Source: RPQJ01 sp963823535 (GTDB lineage: Bacteria > Pseudomonadota > Gammaproteobacteria > Steroidobacterales > Steroidobacteraceae). From it: a stretch of 64,000 nucleotides of DNA. Location: contig CAWGLZ010000005.1 of the NCBI GenBank assembly GCA_963823535.1, positions 62,001-126,000 of the forward strand, written 5' to 3'. Positions 16,750 to 25,820 of the stretch are shown here, one piece after another. Positions within the stretch are counted from its first letter, which is position 1, and every line of letters starts with the position of its first letter. A program made the position numbers and the translations under genes. The notes under the pieces are model-generated. The model had not been told where the DNA came from. It ran no database searches and saw only the letters and a list, made by a program, of their open reading frames with translations.

Positions 16750-18549
16750 CTAGTTTCCCTGCATCAACTCGAGGAAAGCCGGATCGTCGCGCAGGGCGTC
16801 GAGGTCCGGGTCGTGCTTCATCCAGCCGAAGTTCTCGTAGCCACCGTTCATCGCCTGGCGCAGCGTGTCCACGGCGCGGGCGGTCTCTCCCAGCCTCGAA
16901 TACAGGCAGGCGCAGTTGTAGAGCATCATCGGGTCGCCGGGGCTCAGTTCCAGCGCGGCCGTGCCCTCCCGGATCGCCTCTTCCTTGCGGCCGCGCTCGG
17001 CCAGCGTGATGGCGTAGTACATCCGCGCGCGGGAGTCGTCCGGATTCTGCAGCAGGTAGTTCGGCAGCAGCTGCAGCAGCTGCTCCGACGCGACCTCGGC
17101 TTCCGCCTTGCGCCCGAGGCCTTCGCAGGTCTGCGCGAGGTCGGCATAGGCCGCGTAGAACCCCGGCTTGATCTCGATGACGCGCCGGAAGAGGTCCAGC
17201 GACTCCTGGAGCTCGCCGTTCGAAAAGTGGATTCGACCGAGCGTCCAGTAGGCGATGAAATCGTCCGGGTCGAGTTCGATGGCCTTGCGGCTCGAGGCAC
17301 TGGCCTCCTCGAACTTGCCCCAGATGAAATACGACAGGCCCATCGCCGCGTAGGCCTCGGGCAGGTTGCTGTCGTACATCAGCGCCTTGAAGCTGAGTTC
17401 CTGCGCCTTGTCGCGATAGCGCTCCTCGCGTGAGAACCACTGGTACATCTGCCCGTAGGCGCTCGAGCATCCCGCGTACGCCGCCGCGTAGCGCGGATCG
17501 AGTTCGATGGCTTTCTCGAACAGCTGGATGGCGTACTCCACGCTGCGCTTCGTGAGCCGGTAGAGGTAGTCCTGGCCGCGCAGGTAGAGATCGTAGGCCT
17601 GCGCGTTGACCGTCTGCCGCTTGGTGAGCGACACCTTCTCGGAGAAACTGAGCTTGAGCCTGAGCGCTTCGACGATCTGCTGGGCGACCTGCTCCTGGAT
17701 GTCGAAGATGTCGTCGAGCTTGCCCTTGTAGGTATTGCCCCAGATCTGCCGGTTGGTCGCGACATCCACGAGCTGGACGGTGATGCGGACCGACTCCTGG
17801 AAGCGGCGGACGCTGCCGCCCACGATGTAGCGCGCCCCGAGCTCGCGGCCGATGGCCTTGATGTCCTGCTTCGCATCCTTGAACTGCATGGAGGCCCAGC
17901 GGGAGACGAGCTCGATCTCGCTCACCAGCGACAGGCGTGCGATCAGCTCCTCGGTCAGCCCGTCGCTGAAGTAGTCCGTCTCCTGGTCGGGGCTGATGTT
18001 GTCGAAGGGCAGCACTGCCAGCGCACCTTCCTCGACCGGCGCTTCGCCGCCATGCCCCGCCGGCGAGCCCTGCCACGCGCCGCGCAGGTCGGTGCCCGAT
18101 GCGCTGCTGGCACCCGCCGGCTCGCTGCGCGGCGGGCTGACGTTGACGCCGACGCGCTCGAGCGAGCGGATGATGACCTTGAGATTCTCGTCGGCGTCGC
18201 CCTGGAAGTACTCGATGTGCTGGATGCCGGCGAGCGGGTACTTGAGGCTCGGCGGGATCTGGGTCGGCTCGAGGTGCACCGGAAGAATGTGACCCTTGCG
18301 TTCACTCGCGAGGACCACTTCCTTGGCCACGTTGTGCGAGCGCACGGCCGATTCCGTGACCATCAGCAACAGGACCTTGGCCCGGTCGAGCGCCTTGACG
18401 ATCTCCTCGCCCCACAGGCTGGCGCCATCGATGCCACCGACGTCGATCCACAGGGGGACGCCCGCCGCGCGCAGCTTCGCGGTCAGTTCGAGGACCCTGT
18501 CCTTGTCCTCGCGCGAGTAGCTGACGAATACGTCCCCTTCCGCCGCCAT
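16750..18549 (-). CDS. TIR domain-TolB/FlgO-TPR protein
   Basis: A 599-residue three-part protein. Residues 4 to about 135 form a TIR domain: DVFVSYSREDKDRV, then VPLWIDVGGI, then LWGEEIVKAL, where Glu48/Glu49 align with the catalytic Glu of NAD-cleaving TIR domains. Residues about 175-300 form a FlgO/TolB N-terminal-like domain (LAVLPFDNISPDQETDYFSDGLTEEL) of the type fused to signalling proteins. From about 300 to the end there are tetratricopeptide-like repeats, several with the A-x(2)-Y and ALxLxP pattern. Bacterial TIR proteins act as NADases in defence or as protein-binding modules; which applies is not known. ATG 18549 is preferred since GAGG lies six bases before it. No partner gene of a known anti-phage system adjoins it. 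Confidence 0.85.
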   Translation of the reverse strand: MAAEGDVFVSYSREDKDRVLELTAKLRAAGVPLWIDVGGIDGASLWGEEIVKALDRAKVLLLMVTESAVRSHNVAKEVVLASERKGHILPVHLEPTQIPPSLKYPLAGIQHIEYFQGDADENLKVIIRSLERVGVNVSPPRSEPAGASSASGTDLRGAWQGSPAGHGGEAPVEEGALAVLPFDNISPDQETDYFSDGLTEELIARLSLVSEIELVSRWASMQFKDAKQDIKAIGRELGARYIVGGSVRRFQESVRITVQLVDVATNRQIWGNTYKGKLDDIFDIQEQVAQQIVEALRLKLSFSEKVSLTKRQTVNAQAYDLYLRGQDYLYRLTKRSVEYAIQLFEKAIELDPRYAAAYAGCSSAYGQMYQWFSREERYRDKAQELSFKALMYDSNLPEAYAAMGLSYFIWGKFEEASASSRKAIELDPDDFIAYWTLGRIHFSNGELQESLDLFRRVIEIKPGFYAAYADLAQTCEGLGRKAEAEVASEQLLQLLPNYLLQNPDDSRARMYYAITLAERGRKEEAIREGTAALELSPGDPMMLYNCACLYSRLGETARAVDTLRQAMNGGYENFGWMKHDPDLDALRDDPAFLELMQGN

Positions 18550-18719
18550 GAGCATCCTCGATCGGTATAACCCACGCAGGCTAGCTCATCGCCGTCGAAC
18601 TGAGAAGCCGGGGTGCGTTTTGTGTGCCCGAGGCACGGATTGCCGTTCGGTACCGTGCCGCTCGGGGTACTGGCAGCGGTGGTCGATGACCGGGTCGGGC
18701 GCGGTCCGGCCGCAAAAGA

Positions 18720-19886
18720 TCACGAGTGACCAAATCGGGCGGGGGACAGGAAGTCGACCGGCAGATCCGTCCGGCCATGGATCGCCAGTTCCGCGAGTGC
18801 ATCGCCCAGCGCCGGGGCGAGCTTGAATCCGTGGCCCGACAGGCCCGCGGCAAACCAGGTGCGCGTGCAGCCGCGTCGCCCGCCGACCAGGAACTGTCCG
18901 TCGGGCGACATCGTATACAGGCAGGTGGCGGCCTCGACCAGCCGGCCGGCCAGGCCGGGCGCAGCGGCGCCGTACGCGCGGCGGATACGCTCGATGTCGC
19001 CGTCGTCGATCGGAGCCGCGCCGGCGTCCGGATCGACGAGGTCGTCGGAGCCATGCAGGCCCACTTTCGGGTAGCTCGCTCGCGCTGACTCGCGCCCCGG
19101 GTCTGCAGGCTCGGCCGGATCCGGCGCGAGGCCGTACACCGCGCGTTCAGAGGGCCCGCGATCGAGCAGCCAGCAGGGCATGGCCGAAGCGTCGACGCCC
19201 GCAGCCGGCGCCACCCACGCCTGCACTTGCCGCGTTACCGTCAGCAGGGGTGCAAGTTCCGGCAGCAGTCGCGCGGTCCACGGCCCGCTCGCCACGATGA
19301 CGGCGGACGCCCGTTCGCGGCCATGGTCGGTTTCGACCGACACGCCGCTCCCCTCCTCGACGAGGCCTCTTACACGCGTGTCGACGCGCAGCGCGGCGCC
19401 GCGCGATCGTGCGACCCGGATCGACGCGGCCACGGCCGCCTCCGGGCGCACGATGCCGGCGTCCGCTTCGAACGCTCCCAGCGCGTCGTCTGCAAGCGAG
19501 AACCACGGAAACCGCGAGCGCATCGCGGACGCATCCAGCGCCTCGACGTCGAGCCCCCAGCGCCGCGCCGACCCGAGCGATCCGTGGACGCTTGCAGAAT
19601 CCGGTGAACCGAAGGTCAACATGCCGCAGCGACGGAGCAGCGCCGTGCCCGACTCGCGCTCCAGGGATTCGAAACGGCTGGTCGAGTGGCGCAGCAGGGG
19701 AACGTAGTCCGGATGCTCGAAATACGCGTGGCGGAAGATGCGCGACTCCCCGTGGCTCGAACCCCGGGCATGCGCCGGCGTGAACTGCTCGAGCACGAGC
19801 GCACGTGCCCCCGCTTCGCTGGCCGCCCGCAGGGCCGCGCTTCCGACGGCCCCGCCGCCGATCACGATAACGTCCCAGGTGTTCAT
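18720..19886 (-). CDS. MSOX-family FAD oxidase (sarcosine / N-methyltryptophan oxidase-like)
   Basis: A 388-residue flavoprotein. The N-terminus has the dinucleotide motif VIVIGGGAVGSAALRAASEAGARALVLEQ in shortened Rossmann form, followed by GSSHGESRIFRHAYFEHPDYVPL, a signature of the monomeric sarcosine oxidase family. Near the C-terminus the Cys in TCLYTMSPDGQFLVG matches the residue that carries FAD covalently through its 8-alpha carbon. The family oxidises N-methyl amines such as sarcosine, N-methyltryptophan or pipecolate to imines, making H2O2. The substrate is not decidable here. Divergent from the quinone oxidoreductase gene. Confidence 0.85.
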   Translation of the reverse strand: MNTWDVIVIGGGAVGSAALRAASEAGARALVLEQFTPAHARGSSHGESRIFRHAYFEHPDYVPLLRHSTSRFESLERESGTALLRRCGMLTFGSPDSASVHGSLGSARRWGLDVEALDASAMRSRFPWFSLADDALGAFEADAGIVRPEAAVAASIRVARSRGAALRVDTRVRGLVEEGSGVSVETDHGRERASAVIVASGPWTARLLPELAPLLTVTRQVQAWVAPAAGVDASAMPCWLLDRGPSERAVYGLAPDPAEPADPGRESARASYPKVGLHGSDDLVDPDAGAAPIDDGDIERIRRAYGAAAPGLAGRLVEAATCLYTMSPDGQFLVGGRRGCTRTWFAAGLSGHGFKLAPALGDALAELAIHGRTDLPVDFLSPARFGHS

Positions 19887-19991
19887 GGCGCGCCGGATCG
19901 TAGCAGCAACCGCGGTGGCCGTCGGTCGAGGCAGGCGGCGAGCCGCAAGAAAGCTTCAGTTCCACGCTGCGGGCCAGTTAGCATGGGCCGC

Positions 19992-20968
19992 ATGATGCGC
20001 GCAGTCACCATCCGTGGCGGGAAGGGCGGTCCCGACGCACTGGAAGTCATGACCGTCCCGATGCCCGGGCTTCGCCCCGGGCAGGTACTGATCCGCGTCC
20101 GGGCCGCGGGCGTCAACCGACCCGACATCCTGCAGCGCGAGGGACGGTACCCCCCGCCCCCGGGCGCCGGGGACACGCTAGGCCTCGAGGTGGCCGGCGA
20201 AATTGCCGCTGTGGGAGAGGGGGTCGACCGCTGGCACGAGGGTGATGCCGTGACGGCACTGCTGGCCGGTGGCGGCTACGCGGAGTTTGCGCTGGTCGAT
20301 GCCCGACACGTCCTCCCCGTGCCGCCGCAGCTCGACTTCGTCCGCGCCGCCGCGCTCCCCGAGACGACGTTCACGGTGTGGACCAACGTGTTCGAGCGCG
20401 GGCGACTCCAGTCCGGCGAGACGCTGCTGGTGCACGGTGCCAACAGCGGCATCGGCGTGACCGCGATCCAGATGGCCAGGGCAGCAGGTGCCCGGGTGTT
20501 CGCCACGGCTCGGGTCCCGAGAAGGTCGCGAGAGCGAGCAGCATCGGCGCCGATCTTGTGATCGACTCGAGGAGCGAAGACTGGGCATCGGTCGTCAAGT
20601 CAGCGGGCGCCGTAGACGTGGTACTCGACATGGTGGGTGCGGATTACTTCTCCCGGAACCTGGACGTCCTGGCCGTGGACGGCCGGCTCGTGGTGATCGC
20701 CGTGCTGACGGGTGCGGTGGCCGAGCTCAACCTGCTGGCCATGATGATGAAGCGCCTGACGGTCACCGGCTCGACGCTGCGTGCACGACCGCCCGACGAG
20801 AAGGCGCGCCTGGCACGCGCGGTCGAGGAGCGCGTGTGGCCCTGGATTGCGTCGGGTGCGGTAAAGATTCCAGTGGACCGCACGTTCGCGCTCGAACGTG
20901 CCGGCGAAGCCCACGCGTACCTGGAACGCGGCGAGCAGTTTGGCAAGGTCGTGCTCACCATCGACTGA
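19992..20968 (+). pseudogene. Zinc-free quinone oxidoreductase, frameshifted
   Basis: Two frames together encode a medium-chain dehydrogenase of the NAD(P)H:quinone oxidoreductase group, about 325 residues. The first (to about 20510) has LRPGQVLIRVRAAGVNRPDILQREG in pieces, GDTLGLEVAGEIAAVG, and the NADPH motif HGANSGIGVTAIQMARAAGARVFATA. The second resumes at PEKVARASSIGADLVIDSRSED and continues to VVLTID. The break is near 20513-20519 in GGGTCCCGAG; adding one C to the CCC run restores TARVPEKVARA in frame. A one-base sequencing deletion therefore explains it as well as real inactivation. Start is ATG 19992 or 19995; no strong ribosome site is seen. Confidence 0.75.
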
Positions 20969-21002
20969 TCACGGGCGACCATCGCCCCGGAGGAGAGTGA
21001 CC

Positions 21003-22301
21003 ATGAACCGCATCCTGTGCGCGCTGCTGGCGACGCTGGCGACCGCCTCGGCCCCGGCTGAAACGCCGGTCTTTCCGGATGCCGCGTCGAGCGATCCCGT
21101 CGCACTGGGATGGATGCAGGGGTCGCCGCCACCCGCGGACAAGGTCGTCCGTTACTCGGACATGAGCATGTACCGATTCCCGCAGACGCGGTGGTCATTT
21201 GCGAACTTCCGGCAGATGGTCCCGACCCGGAACGTCTGGCGCGGCGATGGCCGGCCGTCGGAACTGCCGAGGAACATCCGCGACGACATCGATGCCGTGA
21301 CGTTCCAGCCGCTCGGCAGTGGCGGGACGATGACCTGGGAGCAGTCCCTGGCGGCCAACTACACGGACGCCATCATCGTTCTGCACAAGGGTCGTGTCGT
21401 CTACGAGCGCTACTTCGGCGTCATGACGCCGCACACCCAGCACATGGCCATGTCCGTCACCAAGTCCTTCTTCGGCACGCTCGGTGCGATGCTGGTGGCG
21501 GAGGGCAAGCTGGACCCGGATGCACGGGTGCCACGGTACATCCCGGAACTGGAGGGTACGGCCTTCGGCGATGCCACGGTGCGCCAGGTACTCGACATGA
21601 CCACGGGCATCCGCTACTCGGAGAATTACGCGGACCCGGACGCGGAAATCTGGCAGCACGCCCGTGCCGGCAGCGTGTTTCCGCGCCCCCCCGGGTACGA
21701 GGGCCCGCAGAGCTTCTACGAGTTCCTGCGGACGCTGAAGAAGGAAGGCGAGCACGGGCAGGTCTTCGCCTACAAGACGGTCAACAGCGACGTGCTCGGC
21801 TGGCTGATCCGACGGGCGACCGGGGAGTCGGTCGGCGACCTGCTGTCGGAGCGGATCTGGCAGAAACTCGGCGCCGAGGAGGATGGCTACATCATCGTCG
21901 ACACGGTCGGCAACGAGTTTGCGGGCGGTGGCCTGAACGTGACGCTCCGGGATCTCGCGCGCTTCGGCGAGATGATGCGCCTCGGCGGCCGATTCAACGG
22001 TCATCAGGTCGTGCCGACGGCCGTGATCGCAGACATCAGCGGTGGTGCCGACCAGGCCCAGTTCGCGAAGGCCGGCTACGAGACGCTGCCCGGCTGGAGC
22101 TACCGCAACCAGTGGTGGGTCAGCCACAACGATCACGGCGCCTATTCGGCGCGCGGCATCCACGGCCAGGCGATCTATATCGACCCGAAGGCCGAGATGG
22201 TGGTTGCACGATTCGGATCACATCCCCTGGCGTCGAATTCCAATTTCGATGCGACGTCGCTGCCGGCGTTCCATGCGCTCGCAAAGCACCTGATGCGCTG
22301 A
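21003..22301 (+). CDS. Serine beta-lactamase-fold hydrolase, exported
   Basis: A 432-residue protein with a short signal peptide (MNRILCALLATLATASAPA). It belongs to the class C beta-lactamase/penicillin-binding-protein-like hydrolases. The nucleophile motif SxxK is SVTKSFFG, followed by KTVNSDVLGWLIRRATG holding a Y/S-x-N-type element, and HGQAIYIDP near the end as the third motif. The layout resembles 6-aminohexanoate-dimer hydrolase and EstB-type esterases more than true beta-lactamases. GGAGGAGA precedes ATG 21003. It follows the quinone oxidoreductase by 34 bp. The substrate is unknown. Confidence 0.82.
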   Translation: MNRILCALLATLATASAPAETPVFPDAASSDPVALGWMQGSPPPADKVVRYSDMSMYRFPQTRWSFANFRQMVPTRNVWRGDGRPSELPRNIRDDIDAVTFQPLGSGGTMTWEQSLAANYTDAIIVLHKGRVVYERYFGVMTPHTQHMAMSVTKSFFGTLGAMLVAEGKLDPDARVPRYIPELEGTAFGDATVRQVLDMTTGIRYSENYADPDAEIWQHARAGSVFPRPPGYEGPQSFYEFLRTLKKEGEHGQVFAYKTVNSDVLGWLIRRATGESVGDLLSERIWQKLGAEEDGYIIVDTVGNEFAGGGLNVTLRDLARFGEMMRLGGRFNGHQVVPTAVIADISGGADQAQFAKAGYETLPGWSYRNQWWVSHNDHGAYSARGIHGQAIYIDPKAEMVVARFGSHPLASNSNFDATSLPAFHALAKHLMR

Positions 22302-22350
22302 CGCCACTCGAGCCACGGGGCCGGCAGCGTGCCCCGGGTCCGGCCCGCCG

Positions 22351-24237
22351 CTACCGCTCGGCGGCGACCTTCAAGGCGCCGCCCGGGGGCGCCGCGAGGT
22401 CTGCCTGGTCCGGTTCGTCGCCGAGGAATCCACCACTCTGGTGCGCCCACAGGCGCGCATACAGCCCACCCTGGGCCAGCAGCGTGCGGTGATCTCCCTG
22501 CTCGACGATACGGCCGTGGTCCATCACGACGAGGCGGTCCATGGCGGCGATCGTCGACAGCCGGTGTGCGATCGCGATCACCGTCTTGCCCTCCATGAGC
22601 CGGTACAGGCTTTCCTGGATGACGGCCTCGACCTCGCTGTCGAGCGCGCTCGTCGCCTCGTCGAGCAGCAGGATGGGTGCGTCCTTGAGCATCACCCGCG
22701 CGATCGCGATGCGCTGGCGCTGCCCGCCGCTCAGCTTCACGCCTCGCTCGCCGACGTGTGCATCGTAGCCGCGCCGGCCTGCCGCATCGGTGAGGCCCTG
22801 GATGAATTCGTGCGCCTCGGCGCGCTCGGCCGCAGCACGCACCTCGGCGTCGCTGGCCTCGGGGCGTCCGTAGACGATGTTGTCGCGCACGGAGCGGTGC
22901 AGCAGGGAGGTGTCCTGCGTGACCATGCCGATCTGCGCGCGCAGGCTGTCCTGGCGGACCGCGGCGATATCCTGGTCGTCGATGAGAATGCGACCCCCCT
23001 CGACGTCGTAGAACCGCAGCAGCAGGTTGACGATCGTGCTCTTGCCGGCGCCGGAGCGGCCCACCAGCCCGATCTTCTCGCCCGGACGGATGTGCAGCGA
23101 GAGGTCCTCGATCACGGTGCGGCGGCCGCCGTAGTGGAAGTGGACGTGCTCCAGTCGCACGTCGCCGCGTGACACCCGCAGCGGAGGCGCGTCGGGCCGG
23201 TCGACGACGGTGTGCCGCCTGGAGAGCGTGCGGATTCCATCCTGCACCGTGCCGATGTTCTCGAACAGGCTCGCCAGTTCCCACATGATCCAGTGCGAGA
23301 TGCCGTTCAGGCGCAGTGCCATGGCGGTGGCTGCCGCCACGGCTCCCACACCGACCTGGTCCTGGGTCCACAGCCAGAGCGCGAGGCCGGCGGTCCCCGC
23401 GACCAGCGACATGCTGAGCAGGTGGTTGACGATCTCGAAGCTGCTCACCAGCCGCATCTGTGCGTAGGCGGGCTTCATGAAGTCCTGCATCGCGCGACGC
23501 GCATAGCCGGCCTCGCGATTGGCGTGCGAGAAGAGCTTCACGGTCGCGATGTTCGTGTAGGCGTCCGTCACCCGTCCCGTCATCAGGGAGCGTGCGTCGG
23601 CCTGCGCCGCGCCGATCCGCGCGAGTCGCGGCACGAACCATGCGACCGCACAGCCGTACAGGGCGACCCAGGCGAGGAAGGGAGCGAGCAGCGCGAAGTC
23701 GAAGCTGCCGACCACGGACACCATGGTCACGAAATAGATGGTGGTGAACACCAGGATGTCCGCGACCGTGAGCCAGGTGTCGCGCACCGCCAGCGCCGTC
23801 TGCATCACCTTGGTCGCGACCCGCCCGGCGAACTCGTCCTGGTAGAAGCTCATGCTCTGGCCGAGCATCAGGCGGTGGAAGCTCCAGCGCAGCCGCATGG
23901 GGAAGTTGGCCGCGAGCACCTGGTGCTTGATCACCGTCTGCAGCGCGACCAGGATCGGGCTCGCCGCCAGGATGCCGGCCAGCAGCAGGAGGGCATTTCG
24001 ATGCTCGCTCCAGAGGCGTGATGGCTCGACGACGGCGAGCCAGTCAACGATGCGACCGAGCATTGCGAACAGCAGCGCTTCGAAGGCGCCGATCACGGCG
24101 GTGCACAGCGTCATGCCGAGAAGGTAGGGCCGCATCCCCGCCGAGCAGGCCCACAGAAAGGCGAAGAAGTTCTGCGGCGGCGCCGTGGGGGGCGCCTCCG
24201 GGTAGGGCTGCACGCGGCTTTCGAACCAGCGGAACAC
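22351..24237 (-). CDS. ABC exporter, fused permease and ATPase
   Basis: A 628-residue half-transporter of the MsbA/LmrA type. Residues about 40-340 form six membrane helices; about 375-610 form the ATPase with Walker A (GRSGAGKST), Q-loop (QIGMVTQDTSLLHRSV), signature (LSGGQRQRIAIARVML), Walker B (ILLLDEATSALDS) and H-loop (IAIAHRLST), all intact. It would work as a homodimer exporting lipids, drugs or peptides. Start is GTG 24237 with GAGG seven bases before it. It stands alone, convergent with the serine hydrolase; cargo cannot be inferred. Confidence 0.9.
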   Translation of the reverse strand: MFRWFESRVQPYPEAPPTAPPQNFFAFLWACSAGMRPYLLGMTLCTAVIGAFEALLFAMLGRIVDWLAVVEPSRLWSEHRNALLLLAGILAASPILVALQTVIKHQVLAANFPMRLRWSFHRLMLGQSMSFYQDEFAGRVATKVMQTALAVRDTWLTVADILVFTTIYFVTMVSVVGSFDFALLAPFLAWVALYGCAVAWFVPRLARIGAAQADARSLMTGRVTDAYTNIATVKLFSHANREAGYARRAMQDFMKPAYAQMRLVSSFEIVNHLLSMSLVAGTAGLALWLWTQDQVGVGAVAAATAMALRLNGISHWIMWELASLFENIGTVQDGIRTLSRRHTVVDRPDAPPLRVSRGDVRLEHVHFHYGGRRTVIEDLSLHIRPGEKIGLVGRSGAGKSTIVNLLLRFYDVEGGRILIDDQDIAAVRQDSLRAQIGMVTQDTSLLHRSVRDNIVYGRPEASDAEVRAAAERAEAHEFIQGLTDAAGRRGYDAHVGERGVKLSGGQRQRIAIARVMLKDAPILLLDEATSALDSEVEAVIQESLYRLMEGKTVIAIAHRLSTIAAMDRLVVMDHGRIVEQGDHRTLLAQGGLYARLWAHQSGGFLGDEPDQADLAAPPGGALKVAAER

Positions 24238-24446
24238 GGTCTGACCTCGGGGATCGGGGCCGTCATCCTAACCGCGCCCGCGGTCGGGGTCCCGCGCGGC
24301 CGAGGTAAGGCCATGATTCATGGGCGCTTTGAGTCCCTGGCCCGCGACGCGGTCGGGGCCGGCGGGGAGACGCCGGGCGGGTCTCCGCGGAGGTGGTTGC
24401 CGCACATGATGCGGATGGTCAAGCGGGCCCGGCGCTTATATATTCA

Positions 24447-24474
24447 CGATGTCTCATATAAATCGGCGACATCG
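24447..24474 (+). promoter_or_regulatory. A+T-rich promoter-like patch before sulfite dehydrogenase
   Basis: CGATGTC (24447-24453) and GACATCG (24468-24474) form a 7-bp inverted repeat around TCATATAAATCGGC, where CATATAAAT resembles a -10 element. It is a striking A+T island 30 bp before the sorA start in otherwise G+C-rich DNA. A matching -35 is not clear. Confidence 0.35.
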
Positions 24475-24503
24475 CCGGCGCCTCAACCCTGGGGGGATTG
24501 CGC

Positions 24504-25820
24504 ATGACGAACGACACTCGCAAGGAACGTGGCCTGTGCGAACTCTACGCAGAGGATCCGGAGCGGGCCGATGCGGTCGTCTTCGGTCGCGTTGCCAATC
24601 CGGATCGCCGGGGCTTCCTCAAGGGCGCGGGTCTCGCGGCGATGGCCGCGGCCGTCGGCGCCCAGATTCCATTCCATCGCAACTATCCGGCCGGACTGAT
24701 CCCGTCGGCGCTCGCCGATACGACGACCCCACTGGTGCTCGAGGGCAAGGACGGCCTGATCGTCCTCGGCGACCGACCGTTGAACGCCGAGACGCCGGCG
24801 CACCTGCTCGACGACGACGTCACGCCGAACAATCGTCATTTCGTGCGCGACAACGGACTGCGTCCCGAGATGGCCGAGAAGATGGACGCCACCGGCTGGA
24901 CGCTGACGGTGGATGGCGAGGTCGACAAGCCGCTCAAGCTCACCCTGGACGACCTCAAGACCCAGTTCAAGCCGGTGAAGCTCAAGCTGCAGCTCGAATG
25001 CGGGGGCAACGGGCGCGCGTCCTTCAATCCGCCCGCCAAGGGAAACCAGTGGACGGTCGGAGCCATTGGCAATGCCGAGTGGACGGGCGTCCGCTATCGC
25101 GACGTGCTGCAGGCCGCGGGCATTCGCAAGAGCGCCGTCTATACCGGCCACTACGGAATGGACCTGCACCTGTCGCGCGATGCGACCAAGATCCCGATTT
25201 CGCGCGGCGTGCCGATTTCGAAGGCGATGGAGCCGCACTCGCTGATCGCCTTCGAGATGAACGGCGAGCCGATCCCCAAATACCACGGTTTTCCGGCGCG
25301 CATCGTCTGCCCCGGCTGGCCGGCCTCCACCTCCGCCAAGTGGGTCCAGCGCATCTGGGTGCGCGACGTGGTTCACGACGGGGAGAAGATGGGCGGGGAT
25401 TCATACCGTGTTCCGCGTCACCCCGTGGCACCGGGTGCCACGGTGCCGAAGGACGATTTCGTCATCATCGAATCGATGCCGGTGAAGTCCGTCATCACGT
25501 CCCCGCAGACCGGCAGTTCGCTGGCCGCGCGGAAGCTTGCCATCCGTGGCCACGCCTGGGCGGGCGACCAGGCCGTCAGCGCGGTGGATGTCAGTATCGA
25601 CTTCGGCGCCACCTGGCAGAAGGCCAAACTGCAGCGCGCGCCGAACAAGTATTCGTGGCAGACCTGGACGGCTGAGATCGAATTTCCCAGCGAGGGCTAC
25701 TACGAGATCTGGGCGCGCGCTACGGACGACCGGGGCCGGTCGCAGCCCTTCGCGGTGGCGTGGAACCCCAAGGGTTATCTCGCCAACGCCATGCACCGGA
25801 TCGCGGTCACGGTGGCATGA
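24504..25820 (+). CDS. Molybdopterin sulfite dehydrogenase, catalytic subunit (SorA/SoxC-like)
   Basis: A 438-residue enzyme of the sulfite oxidase family with a Tat leader (Arg35-Arg36 in PDRRGFLKGAGLAAMAAAV), so exported folded. The molybdenum ligand is Cys166 in LECGGNGRASF. The C-terminal half is the Mo-co dimerisation domain (about residues 315-438). It oxidises sulfite to sulfate in the periplasm and passes electrons to the cytochrome encoded next, whose start overlaps its stop as ATGA. ATG 24504 is preceded by GGGGGG at good spacing. SoxC within a thiosulfate-oxidising complex is an alternative, but no soxXYZAB is in the window. Confidence 0.9.
   Translation: MTNDTRKERGLCELYAEDPERADAVVFGRVANPDRRGFLKGAGLAAMAAAVGAQIPFHRNYPAGLIPSALADTTTPLVLEGKDGLIVLGDRPLNAETPAHLLDDDVTPNNRHFVRDNGLRPEMAEKMDATGWTLTVDGEVDKPLKLTLDDLKTQFKPVKLKLQLECGGNGRASFNPPAKGNQWTVGAIGNAEWTGVRYRDVLQAAGIRKSAVYTGHYGMDLHLSRDATKIPISRGVPISKAMEPHSLIAFEMNGEPIPKYHGFPARIVCPGWPASTSAKWVQRIWVRDVVHDGEKMGGDSYRVPRHPVAPGATVPKDDFVIIESMPVKSVITSPQTGSSLAARKLAIRGHAWAGDQAVSAVDVSIDFGATWQKAKLQRAPNKYSWQTWTAEIEFPSEGYYEIWARATDDRGRSQPFAVAWNPKGYLANAMHRIAVTVA

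Noticed and set aside
16750..18549. TIR protein as part of a Thoeris or CBASS-like defence island
   Set aside because: No ThsA-like, SAVED, cyclase or other effector gene adjoins; neighbours are a metal transporter and an amine oxidase.
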